Source of the DNA: Lindgomyces ingoldianus
Lineage: Eukaryota; Ascomycota; Dothideomycetes; Pleosporales; Lindgomycetaceae
Assembly (NCBI RefSeq): GCF_010093535.1
Contig: NW_022985165.1
Location: 600,451 to 664,450 of the forward strand
Reading direction: 5' to 3'
DNA: 64,000 bases
Numbering within the stretch: position 1 is the first letter of the stretch; every line of letters begins with the position of its first letter. The translations under genes and the position numbers were made by a program. Under the pieces are notes generated by a model, which did not search any database, was not told the DNA's origin, and worked only from the letters and a program-made list of their open reading frames with translations. Positions 24,420 through 34,300 of the stretch are shown piece after piece.

Positions 24420-27370
24420 TTAAACTGGAATTAATCCTATTTTAGCTAGAGGACAGCAACATAATATTAGGGTCCTACTAAGTAATTAGCCTGTGTGCTT
24501 AATTTGCTAACAACTACTGTAAAATCCTAGTTAGGCTAAGTACCCTAACACTTTTTAAAGAGTCCTGTGCTAAGTAAGACGCTGCAGCTAAATTAACTAT
24601 AAGGAAGAGCCTACATTACCTATATAACAGAAGAGAGTTTAGAGCTCTATTATACTAATTACTCTAGGAGAGATTACCTTGCTAGATCCTCTGCTACATA
24701 ATTATAAGCCCTAAGGCAGCAGGCATCCTACAGGCCTAGAGACAGCAGGCCTACTAACTAATTAGCTGCACTGCTAGCAGCACTACTGCCATATCTGCTT
24801 CACCCTCTTAGGACCTAAAGTAGTATTACTAATTAATTAGCTGCACTGCTAGCAGCATTAAACTAATACTAGCATAGGGAAACCCTTAAAGCTTAAGATG
24901 TAGGTAGACCTTACTGCCCTACTAACTAGCAAAGAGCACACGCTAGCACCTAGGACACTTAAGAGTAGCGCTAAAGTTTATAGCAAAGAGGTGTTTAGAA
25001 AGGACTACATAATTAAAAAACTTTATAAATAAGTTTAGTAAAATAAAAAGCTAACAGTAGTTAAAACTAAAAAGGTTTTATAAAGTAATAATGTACACAA
25101 GCTTTACAACCTTACTGTTACCCTACTTATGCTTATAACTAGCAAAAAAGTAGTCCTTATAAATAAGCTAGTCTAATATGTTTTTAAAACACAGACTTTT
25201 TGTAACTATACTAACACACTAGTAAAAGCGCTTAATAAGGCAAAAAAGAAACTACTAGAGGCTTAAAGATAGGTAGCTACATCTTAGAAGCTGCTAAATA
25301 AGGCCTTAGCAAAGCTAGCTAACTAGAACATTAAAGCTACTACCTTAAAAGACCTGCCTAAGCTAGCATCTATAGACACTTTTTGCCTATACCTTTTAAA
25401 ATAAATAGGTAGCGCACTTATAGTAGCACTAACTATAAGCACCCTAAAAAAGCAGCTGCGCTTTAAACTTATAACTCTAGCTATACTAAACACTACATAG
25501 TTTACCTTATAAAGCTAGAGAGAAGGCTTATAACACTCTACTAAAGTAGTAAACTTGCTTATATTTATAGGTAATAATAACTATAACATTAAGCACTAAA
25601 AAACCTACTAGTAGGTAAGCTACTACACAACACTAACTACTTTATCTTTTTAGACAGTAACTTAAGGAACTATAAAAATGCGTAAGCACACTATACTAAA
25701 TTAAGAATAAGTAGAAAAGCTCTAAGCTACTTATAACTACACTTTAAAGTAATAAAGAAACATAACTAGTAAGTAATAGCTACTAGCATTATTAAATTTT
25801 TAAAGAAAGCCTTTATTAATACTTACTAGCGCTTTAAAGCTAGAGCTAAGCTTTACTAGCTAAAGATAAAGTTATCTTAGAACTTTAAAGACTTTAAAGC
25901 TTAGTTTACTTAACTAGCTAATAAAGCTAAGCTGCTGCTAGACTAATAAAAGAATAAGATCTATAATGCTCTCTTAGGCCTACTACCTGTACATATAGAG
26001 ATCTACTGCTATAACCCTACTATAAGCTTCTTTAACTACTGCTACTAAGCCTAACAGATTACATTCTCTTTATAGAAAGTAGCTATAAAGACTAGTGCTT
26101 AGTGCGTGTAAAAAAGTCTAAAAAGCCTACTTATAAAAACATTTTATAACTATAAGTTACTACTTTACTAGTGTAAGTTATAACTTTACTACTAACACTA
26201 ATAGCTAAGAATAATGTTATATACTATTACTATTATAAGTTAAGACACTTTAGCTATAACTACTTACTTTTTTATATAAAAAATAAGCTAATAAAAGCTG
26301 TAAACTTAAATATAAAGTCAAGTAATAAAAAGGCACTATTATTAAAGAAAGCTTTACTTTAAGGGAAGTCTTCTCCCTAGAGACGCATAATAGAGCCCCT
26401 AGTCCTAACCTGTAGCAGCTACTCTTTAGCAGAAAGCTATTTACACCACCTTGCTGCATCTTTACTAACAGGACAGCTATTAAGCTTAATAGCTTTATTA
26501 ACACTAGTGTAAGTAGCTATAATCTTCTTTATTTTAAGCATTTATATATAGTAAAAAAAGGTCTTAAAGTAAAGCTCTTTAAACCAGCGCCTGTTTTTCT
26601 AGTAAGGTACTATAATAGACTAAATAGATAGGTATATAAGTACTTTAAAGCTAATCTAGTTTTAGATAGCTACTAGATACTATTATACTTTATACTCTAT
26701 AACACTAGTTATTACAACCTTATTATTAGTTATAAGCTGCTAAAAAAAGCAGGTGTGTAAATTAACTATAAAAACTATGCACTAAGATAGCTAAAAATAA
26801 TAATAAGCTAATTAATTATAAACATAACATTAACATTTTTATATATAGCTTGTCTCTAGAGATAAACCTAAGTTACTAAGAAAACACTAAAAGACATAAT
26901 AAACTTATAAGCGTAGATGCGCTTTAACTAGTAAGTAAATAAAAAGTAACTAAGCATCTTATATATAAAAAGAACTTTAGAAAGATGTGTAACTAGCTTA
27001 GCACTTTAAAGCTAAGCTTATAACTTTATTATAAAAATTACTATAACTTAACTATGTTATATAATACACTTATTAATGCTAGTTTAGACATTAATATAAT
27101 AAGTTTTACTACTTTTATATTACATACTTAATAAAAAAAGTTATTATTAGTTATATAAGTATATATAAAGTAGAAAAACTTATCTAAGACTGTTAAAAAA
27201 AATAAACTAGCTTAACCTAAAGAAAAAGCTCTGCTAGTTAATTTAATAAAAGCTTCTAGCACTATTATATGTAAGAGCTACGCTAGCTTACTTTTTTAAA
27301 AAAGACTTTAATAAGCTTTTACTTTACTATAAAAGAGTTAACTATAACATTTAGCTTATAGTAGAAAACA
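24420..27370 (+). pseudogene. Gypsy gag-protease remnant
   Basis: AT-rich, stop-ridden plus-strand sequence downstream of the LTR at 24206-24419. A gag-like reading runs over about 25050-25800 (KALNKAKKKLLEA, LAKLA). Around 26350-26790 it resembles the retropepsin-like region of fungal gypsy elements: VFSLETHNRAP, then an INTSVSSYNLLYFKHL segment, PAPVF, LLYFILYNTSYYNLIISYKL and KAGV. RT and integrase were not found before the LTR at 27594, so the element is truncated or rearranged. The minus frame 26250-26504 is antisense to this reading. Confidence 0.5.
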
Positions 27371-27593
27371 CACTATTAAGTAGCTTACTATAAGTTTTAA
27401 ACTTAAAAGCTTTAGTTAATAACAAGTTTTTAAAAAGTTATTTATAATAACTAAATAATTTAATATAATAGTGTGTAAAAACTATAACTTAAACTAAATT
27501 AAATACTTTTTAAAGTTAGATATAGTTAAATAAATAATTAATATAATATTATTAATAAAGCTATTACTAGTAAAAGTAAGTTTTTTAATATAA
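27371..27593 (+). repeat. Internal 3' segment shared with 38376-38581
   Basis: This segment and 38376-38581 share about 200 bp ending GTAAGTTTTTTAATATAA directly before a TGTAACAGC LTR. It is therefore the 3' internal end of the same short LTR family. The copy here is strongly RIP-mutated. Confidence 0.7.
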
Positions 27594-27883
27594 TGTAACA
27601 GCATAGGCAAGATAATAGGTCTAAATACAGTAGAAATCTACTTAGAGGCATATAGAAGTGCGTGGGGACTTAGAACAAAGGAATTTCTATTAACACCTAT
27701 AGGCCTTGTACAAAGGATATTAGAAAACTACTAAGCTAGCTAAGGGGAGAGGTGCGACTAAATACTTAGGTGAATAGGGGTAACTGCAGGGGACAGGGTC
27801 AAGTCATGGTCGGGGCCGATACGGGGACCCTTCGGATAGGATCCGAGCGACCCGAGATGGAACGATTCGTGAGAATCGTTACA
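27594..27883 (+). repeat. LTR of the TGTAACGG family, copy 1 (290 bp)
   Basis: TGTAACAGCATAGG ... AATCGTTACA, with its own family's internal 3' end upstream, so it is a 3' LTR whose 5' partner is not in the window. The right side ends with an 8-bp hairpin AACGATTC/GAATCGTT (27861-27880). The first half is RIP-mutated, while from about 27770 to the end it is intact (GGTCGGGGCCGATACGGGG). The flanks TATAA and CTGTC do not match. Confidence 0.85.
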
Positions 27884-28661
27884 CTGTCGGCCCGGCAGAA
27901 CCCATCTCCAAGCCGCGCTAGTCGCAGGCAGTGAGCTGAGCTATGTACATAGATTCTAGTATAATGTGACTAACCAGCCACGAATACTGCAGGGCCGTCA
28001 CACCTATTACTAGAAAAATAGTAATTACTATAGTAATTACTATTACTAAAAAGTGGCAACCCTGCCCCTGCAGAGCTTGGATTGTTGAGTGGCTAATGCC
28101 TTTTGGTAGGCGACTGTACATGTAAGGCCGAGATGGCGCTTACGTGCGACGGGTATATATACTATTCTGTACGCAGAATCAACTGTTGGTTGATTATTCG
28201 CACCTTTTTAGTTGTATTGGCGCAGTGGTACAGCGCTCCGTCTTTACAGTACATAGACTAGCGTGGTTCGGAGATAGGTTCTTCCGGGGCTGGCTAGCCA
28301 TTTAAGACCACGCCAGCCCCTGACTACCTCCTCACCTTAGTATTCTCCGTGTAATACAGCCAGCCTATCCCATCACCTAGCATCATGCAACAATGGTGAA
28401 GACAGTGCTCGTTAGCTAACCTATCCAACTGCTCCGGATTGTTATGCAACGATGGTGAAGACCGCACTGGTCATCACAACATCAGTCGAATCAATTGGCA
28501 TGCTACCGCGAACCTGACATGACGGCTGCTAACTTGAAGTAAGGACAACTATCACTTCAGGATGCACTCGGCCTGTATCTTTCTTCTAAGCTACCCTACA
28601 AGCACGTGCCACATTAGCGTTCTCTCTGTGGCTCTTGTAAGCAAGATGTCCTTGCAACAAT
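27884..28661. other. Unmutated flank downstream of the permease gene
   Basis: Balanced composition with normal TCA, CCA, TGA and TGG frequencies. It contains the 128-bp element at 28121-28248, an inverted run of TAGTAATTACTATAGTAAT-type sequence near 28015-28050, and two copies of ATGCAACRATGGTGAAGAC starting at 28385 and 28444. The 67-codon minus frame at 27918-28121 has no recognisable product. Nothing else supports a gene here; the part next to 28661 should hold the permease 3' UTR. Confidence 0.6.
28121..28248 (+). repeat. 128-bp TG...CA element, copy 1
   Basis: TGTAAGGCCGAG ... CTTTACA with 5-bp duplication GTACA (28116-28120, 28249-28253). It contains GTATATATAC and a small hairpin AATCAAC/GTTGATT. 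It may be a solo LTR of a very small retroelement family. The TGGCGCAGTGG near the right end resembles a tRNA A box, but no B box follows. Other copies: 39300, 41501, 55009. Confidence 0.88.
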
Positions 28662-30758
28662 TTAGATGATATTTCTGATACCAGCCATGATATAATCCTT
28701 AGGTCCTCTCTTCTTCCCCCCATTTTGCATTTCAACGACGCTAGCGCGTCTCTGCTCCTCTGAGACATCTACACCACTGATGCTTCGCTGAGACTCCTTC
28801 ATACCAGTGTAGATATCGATATCCTTTGTTCTGACGAATAGTGGGCGATCTGATGGTCTGACGAACCAGCTGTAGATCTTCCAGATGAAGTATAGGAAGA
28901 TAAGGAAAGGGCCGGCGAGGTATAATTCGAAGAACGTCTTAGCATCCAAGTTGGGCCCCCCGACTGGGTACAGCGCGACATAAAATTGTGCGACAAGGCA
29001 GAGGATGTTAATGATCAAGCATACCCAGGAGCCCCAAACACCGAAGGCGGCCTTGAAGGGCAGTTCGTCTACGGAATGGCCATTGGCGGCCCTACGAGTA
29101 GTTAATACCAAGTAGCTAACAAGTAGTGCAGTTTGGAGCTTACCAGGCCTTGCGGAAGCGAATATGAGCCAAAGCAATACTGCCGTAAATGAAGAGAATG
29201 GAAAGACCTGACAATGATAAAAGCCAAGTAAAAATTTCTCCGCCATCCTTTGCCAGGTTGATGAAAGCTAAGCATCCAAAAAGGAGTTGAAGGATGACCA
29301 CACTAAGAGGACGTCCCTTTTTGTCAATATAGGCCAACAACTTGGGACCCATGCCTGTGTATGAAGTTAGCGTTGTGTAAAAGTCATGGAATGGTGCTCG
29401 CACCGTTTGCGGCCAGAGCCTGCAACGTGCGAGTCGAGCCGAAAGTGCAGGAGTTGGCGACACTCAGAACAGAAATCAAGATAACAGCGTTGAAAATCGA
29501 TGGGAGGACCTTGATACCAGCGAGCTGAATGGCGATAACGAAGGGTGAGTGACGGGATTCGGAACCTTCGCCGCTGTACAAGGGACTGTCGGCTGGTACA
29601 ATCAACCCAATAAGGAAGAGGTTGACAATATAGAAAATAGCGAGACGCCAAACAACCTGCTTGGAAGCTCTTGGAACTTCCTTTCTAGGGTTAGCAGTCT
29701 CGGCAGCAGCCAGTCCAGTGAGCTCAGTTCCAGTATAGGCGAACGACGCTGTAACGAAAACAGTACAAAAACCGTGGAAGCCGTTGAGGAATGCAGACCA
29801 AGGCGAGTGCCTATGTTGCGTTAGTAGCCTTGCCAGTAGCCACACCAAAAGTCTGAGCATACCAGTATTTCGCACCAATGTAGCCTCTGTCGTCTGTTGG
29901 AACCCCGCCGCAGTTAATGATTATTGCGAGAATCATGAAGCCGAGGCAAGCGGTGATCTTCATAATGCTGAGGACGAACTCGACCTGTTCCAATTAACTC
30001 GGTCCTTAGAATACTCTCAGTAAACCGACCTCGCCATAGCCCCTCACGCCAAAGATCTGGATGGCAGCCAAAGCGACAAGTATCGGGACGATCCAAGCAC
30101 TATTGTTGATGCCATCCGATCCGGGCCAGTAGTGGATGATGTTGCAAGCAGCTGAAATCTCAAAAGGAAGGACAGTCAGCCAGCTGATAGCATACTGCCA
30201 GCCGCAAGCGAAACCCCAAGAGGGATCAACGAAGCGGCAGATGTACATAGTGAAGGCTCCGTTGATCGGGTATATGACTGCCATTTCTGCGAGAGCTTGC
30301 ATCACGAGGTAACTAAATGAACAATTTAGATGAGGATACAGCATTTCAGCGTCAAAAAAGCATACATCATGCCGCCTAAATTCATGTTAATTCCCACGTT
30401 GCAATTCTAATAGCGTATAACGTACCAACAATCATGAAACCAAGGAGGACAGAAGCAGGTCCACCAGTCTGGAAAGCACCGCCAGACGAAACAAACAGGC
30501 CAGCACCAATTGCACCACCACTATATGCATACATTAGTACACAGATGAAGATTCAGTGTGCTGCACTTGCATGGCAATCATCTGCATGTGTCTGCCTTTC
30601 AAGTCTTGGTGAAGCGGGTTCTCGTTTGCTTCGACCATATTTTCTGGGTCACTGAAATGCCCCTCGCCTGTGTGCTTTCCGAGATTGGCCGGCTCATAGA
30701 CTGGAGTAGCGCTGGCATGCTTCTCAGCAAGAACATCATTTTTGGGTTTCAGACTCAT
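28662..30758 (-). CDS. Amino-acid permease (YAT/APC family, Gap1/INDA1-like), 8 exons
   Basis: Plasma-membrane amino-acid/proton symporter of the fungal APC family, about 12 membrane segments, 581 aa, a normal length. Exons (minus strand): 30571-30758, 30426-30520, 30366-30375, 30030-30312, 29863-29984, 29404-29810, 29144-29354, 28662-29091; the 1746 nt are in frame without stops. The hydrophilic N-terminus (1-55) leads to KGRHMQM (54-60) and the TM1 signature GGAIGAGLFV (64-73). LAEMAVIYPINGAF and DPSWGFACGW follow, then the loop motif NPRKEVPRA (273-281) and the acidic/basic C-tail. Intron 1 is GC-AG (donor GCAAGT), which gives MIAIGGAIGAG. Exon 3 has only 10 nt and restores the family spacing before YLVMQALAEM. 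Intron 4 has a weak donor (GTCGGT). The ATG at 30758 is the first in frame after an upstream stop. Substrate cannot be told. It is the only intact gene in the window. Confidence 0.93.
30366..30375 (-). other. 10-nt microexon (exon 3) of the permease gene
   Basis: Minus-strand GCGGCATGAT, preceded by ATTTAG and followed by GTATGC. The flanking introns are 50 bp (30376-30425) and 53 bp (30313-30365). It supplies G-G-M-I between VLLGFMIV and YLVMQALAEM. Skipping it would shift the frame and meet a stop (TGA) within a few codons. Confidence 0.8.
30521..30570 (-). other. GC-AG intron 1 of the permease gene
   Basis: 50-bp intron with donor GCAAGT and acceptor ATATAG; a branch-like TACTAAT lies near the acceptor. 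Using the next GT instead would break the conserved IAIGGAIGAG motif. GCAAGT is the known consensus for the rare GC-AG class. Confidence 0.8.
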
Positions 30759-31813
30759 CGTTGCGGAGGACAAAATGAAGAAGCGACCAGGCCGTGAAAT
30801 ATCTTGTGTAGATAGCTACAAACCTCTCTTTCGCGCCTATAAATACGGCAACTCGCCTTCCGACCGCTCCATGAGGGATTGTGGATGAACCAATCACAAT
30901 CGCATCGAGCAATCTACAAATTAACCATTTGGGGAAGGTGACATCGTGGCCGCCCATGGCTGATTGGCCCAGTGCTGCTCCACTCCAGAGCTCGGCGACC
31001 AATGTGGCGCCACGCTCATGGTCGATCGTTGCCTGATCTTCATGAATACGATACAGTCATACCATAGTAAAGCCGTTCGCCAAATACCAAGGAACTTGCT
31101 GGGTACTTCATTAGTCGCTATTCGCGTTTGGACGATACAATCTTACGGCTAGTATTATATTCCTGTACGAATCGACGCGATTGGTATTATTACCGTTTTC
31201 CGTCTAGAATTTGCTAATTAAGGCCAAAACCGACTTGATAAGACGGTACATCGACTCAAGAGACTACAAAATCTACTAGTAAAGGCTTTAGGTAACATCA
31301 CTCTGTCTAGAGAAACACGCCGTGACGAGAAACCCTAACGTAGTTGACAAGCAAGTGGTCCTGTGACAGTACTGCGTCACATGCGCTACACCGCGTGCGT
31401 AGCTGACGTCATGCAATTCCTCTAGCAGATAGTTTATCTGCTCTAAAGCCTGTATATAGTTTTACAGAAGCTGTGTCCTTACAAGCTTCTTTACAATCCT
31501 CTTAAATTATTATTTACTAGATAGAGATTAGCATTTCTCTATGATTTTTTTTGTATATATATCTATATTTAATTTAACAGTTGTCGCGTATACTGAGAGC
31601 CTTGGCTGGGGCTCGGAGCCTGGGACTGGGGCTCAGAGCCTGGGACGCAGCTCGGGATCTGGAGATATTATGTTCCGAAGCTCGGTGTATATAAGGAGAG
31701 CCTTCAGCTCTCTTAGATAGCGGAGTCACTTCATCCGATCTTCTGAACAGCTACTGCCAGGCTATTTTATCCTCCACAACAGTTACTATCTCTATAGTCA
31801 CCCCCCTCCACTC
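30759..31813. promoter_or_regulatory. Permease upstream region
   Basis: Unmutated, gene-free DNA. On the minus strand TATTTATA (30838-30845) lies about 80 bp before the ATG and may act as a TATA box. A GATAAG site (31237-31242), the core recognised by AreA/NIT2-type nitrogen GATA factors, lies about 480 bp upstream, which would fit an amino-acid transporter but is one short motif. An 88-codon minus-strand frame (31002-30736) overlaps the ATG in another frame and could be an upstream ORF if transcribed. From about 31590 the sequence is LTR-like: repeated GGGGCTC(G/A)GAGCCTGGGA and GTGTATATAAGG near 31684-31696. Confidence 0.5.
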
Positions 31814-32113
31814 TGTAACGGCACAGGCAAGACAATGGGTCCGAATGCGGTGGGAATCCACTCAGAGGCATATGGGAGTGCGTAGGGACTTAGAACCTGG
31901 GAATTGCTATTAACACCTATAGGCCTTGTATAAAGGATATTAGAAAACTACTAAGCTAGCTATAAAGGCAAGGTGCAACTAAATGCATAAGGGAATAGAG
32001 GTAACAGCAGGGGGCTAGGTAAAGTTAGGGGTAGGTTAAGGTTAGAGCTAATACAAGGGTCTTTTAGAGGTTCTAGGTAACTTAAGATAAAATAATTTAT
32101 AAAAATTATTACA
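31814..32113 (+). repeat. 5' LTR of the short LTR element (TGTAACGG family, copy 2)
   Basis: 300 bp. The left third is intact (TGTAACGGCACAGGCAAGAC, CCGAATGCGGTGGGAATCC). From about 31960 rightward it is RIP-mutated, ending AAAATTATTACA instead of GAATCGTTACA. The intact side faces the permease island. Confidence 0.9.
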
Positions 32114-32705
32114 CTACCTCTCTCTTTATAGACTAATAGTCCTTATTAGTAGTAATTATAGTATAAAGTATTACTGTTATGTCCTCTGCCTTTTTAAACT
32201 AAAACTAGTCTAATTTAGCTAGATGTTCTTACTCTAAAATATTCCTTTACACTGCTAGCAGTGTCCTCTAAACTAAACGCTATGCGTGCGCACCTATTCT
32301 AATAGTAATCTATATAAATGTCTAGCCTGTTAATAATTAAAACTTGCTCTTTATTCTTTACTATTTATGCAGTTATTAACCTTAGGTGTACGTTTAGTGT
32401 AGTAGCATTTAAGTGTTATTAGAAGTGCTTTGAAAGTCTCTTACTATTAAAGTAGTAGAGGTAATTTAAGGCATTATTAGGGGTAATTTAGTAGTTAATT
32501 AAGGTCTATTAGAACATGTTACTATGCATTAACTCTAAATTAGGTAGGGTATAGCTTAGCTAAAGCGTGTTTAACTCTAGAGTTAAAAGGTAGTTAGTTA
32601 GACATTAGCAGTTGCCTCTAATTCTAATAAGTTATTAGTAGTTTTTAGGTTTTTACCTTAGTGTATATTTTATAACTTTTTTAAAAGTAATCTTAATTAT
32701 AAGAG
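32114..32705 (+). other. Internal region of the short LTR element, left part
   Basis: AT-rich, mutated, no readable coding domain. It ends with AAGAG, the target duplication of the nested gypsy. Confidence 0.6.
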
Positions 32706-33023
32706 TGTCACGGTATCCTCCCCGGATCCCAGACATAACCGTATTAGACGCGTACTAGAGTATTATTAGTGCACGTCTAACACGAACACGACACAACACA
32801 GACATAAACTTAAGCATAAACTGCCTTAACACTAACTAAACCTAGAACAGGCTTAATTTATACCTAAAGCGCTTAGACTTCTAAGCTAAGTATTTAATTA
32901 CTAATTTCTTCTTAAACCTTCCTATTCCTTACATAACGTCTTGTACTTACTATAATACCTTACATAGTAATTAAACTAGACCTCTGTGAAGCTCTATAAC
33001 CTTACTTATGCATAATTATAACA
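32706..33023 (+). repeat. 5' LTR of the nested gypsy element
   Basis: 318 bp, TGTCACGGTATCCTCCCC to ATAATTATAACA. The left 60 bp are intact, the remainder mutated. It aligns without gaps with 38053-38370. Confidence 0.94.
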
Positions 33024-34300
33024 TTACATTGTGTTAAAACTTTAGCTAAGAATAGCCTCTAAATCTAATTTAATAAGCTTAGTACTTGCATAACTCTAAG
33101 CTATTAAAGTAAGCTAAAAAGCCTTCTAAAAAGCGCTTACTTTATAAAAAAGCTACTATGTTGTAAGCTTTAAAGCTTTTTAAAAGGACTTTAAAAAATA
33201 GCTTTACATTATTAAGTAGTCTGTTTCTGCTTTAACTTCTGTTATAGTAGTAAGAACTAAGAACTTACTAGCCTTAAAGCTTACCTAAAAGTCTAGAGAT
33301 AGCTTAACTCCCTCCTGCCTAACGCTGCCTACAACCTGTAACTTTTCTAACTTAGTAATAAAATCTAACTAACTCCTTAATCCCCTGCTGTTTAACAGAA
33401 AATAGAAAAACCTACCTTTCTTCCTACATAAGCTCTAATATAAACTTAAAAAAAATATAGACTAATTCTCCTTTAAACACTTCTAGTTACTATATGCCTA
33501 CTTTTAACTTAACTATAACATAATAGCCTTAATTAACTTACTAATAGATAAGAATATTATTAACCTAAATTAATTTATAGTGTTTTTATAAGTAACTTAT
33601 AAAGACCTAAATAAAAAGTTAACAGCCCTAAGTTGCCTAAACACCTTATAATAAAAAAGAAAAAGCTTTACTTTACACTTTACTAAGTTCTACTAACTTG
33701 CATTTAATATAGGCCTAAATAAGATAGGTCTAATTATAGCTTTATATAACTCCCTCTTAACTAAACTGTAACGCGCTATAGTAAAAGAACCCCTTCTAAA
33801 TAACCTTAATGTGTATGCAAACTTAATTGCTACCTATAATAATAACATAAGGTTCCTCCCTATATAAGCCCTAATACGCCCCTAAACTAGCGCAGTTGTA
33901 AATAAGAACTCTAACATAATAAAAATTAATTTAAATTATGCTTTAGTTAGTTTTAGAAAGCGTAAAAATTATAAAAAAAAAAGTTAATATTTTAAGTGTA
34001 GTAAGCATAGTTATATCTTTTAAAACTGCTTTATTCCCTTTTCTTAAGTCTACATAAGTAGCGCTACTAGTACTTATTAAAAATCTTTACTATTTTAATT
34101 TTGTTTTTGTAAAGGCTTTAACTTATATTTAAGCCCTAATCTCTTTTACTACTTTTAATGTAGCCGCAGCTATAGCAGTAGGAGCCTGCAAAAAGGCTTG
34201 TCCTAGGGCTAAGTTGCCCTTTAGGACTAATTTAACACTAGATCTCTGCTAACTTATAGGCTAAGTCCTTTACTAATAACTAGAAGTACTAAGTTAATAT
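33024..34300 (+). pseudogene. gag remnant of the nested gypsy element
   Basis: Structural protein region, unreadable in detail. Near 33985-34030 the plus strand gives YFKCSKHSYIFQNC-like sequence, the remains of a C-x2-C-x4-H-x4-C nucleocapsid zinc knuckle. This fixes the gag/pol border just upstream of the polymerase. Stops throughout. Confidence 0.6.

Noticed and set aside
28210..28300. Possible tRNA gene or SINE head (TGGCGCAGTGG resembles an A box)
   Set aside because: No B box at the right distance and no cloverleaf; the motif is part of the 128-bp element present in four places.
30736..31002. 88-codon minus-strand frame overlapping the permease start
   Set aside because: No recognisable product and a different frame; at most an upstream ORF in the leader.
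28586..31152. Many other open frames around the permease gene on both strands
   Set aside because: They are other-frame or opposite-strand shadows of the exons, or parts of exons read into introns.
27594..32113. Permease gene as cargo of one LTR-bounded composite element
   Set aside because: The two flanking LTRs do not share target duplications. The right one pairs with 38582-38881 through CACTC. The gene also retains its introns.
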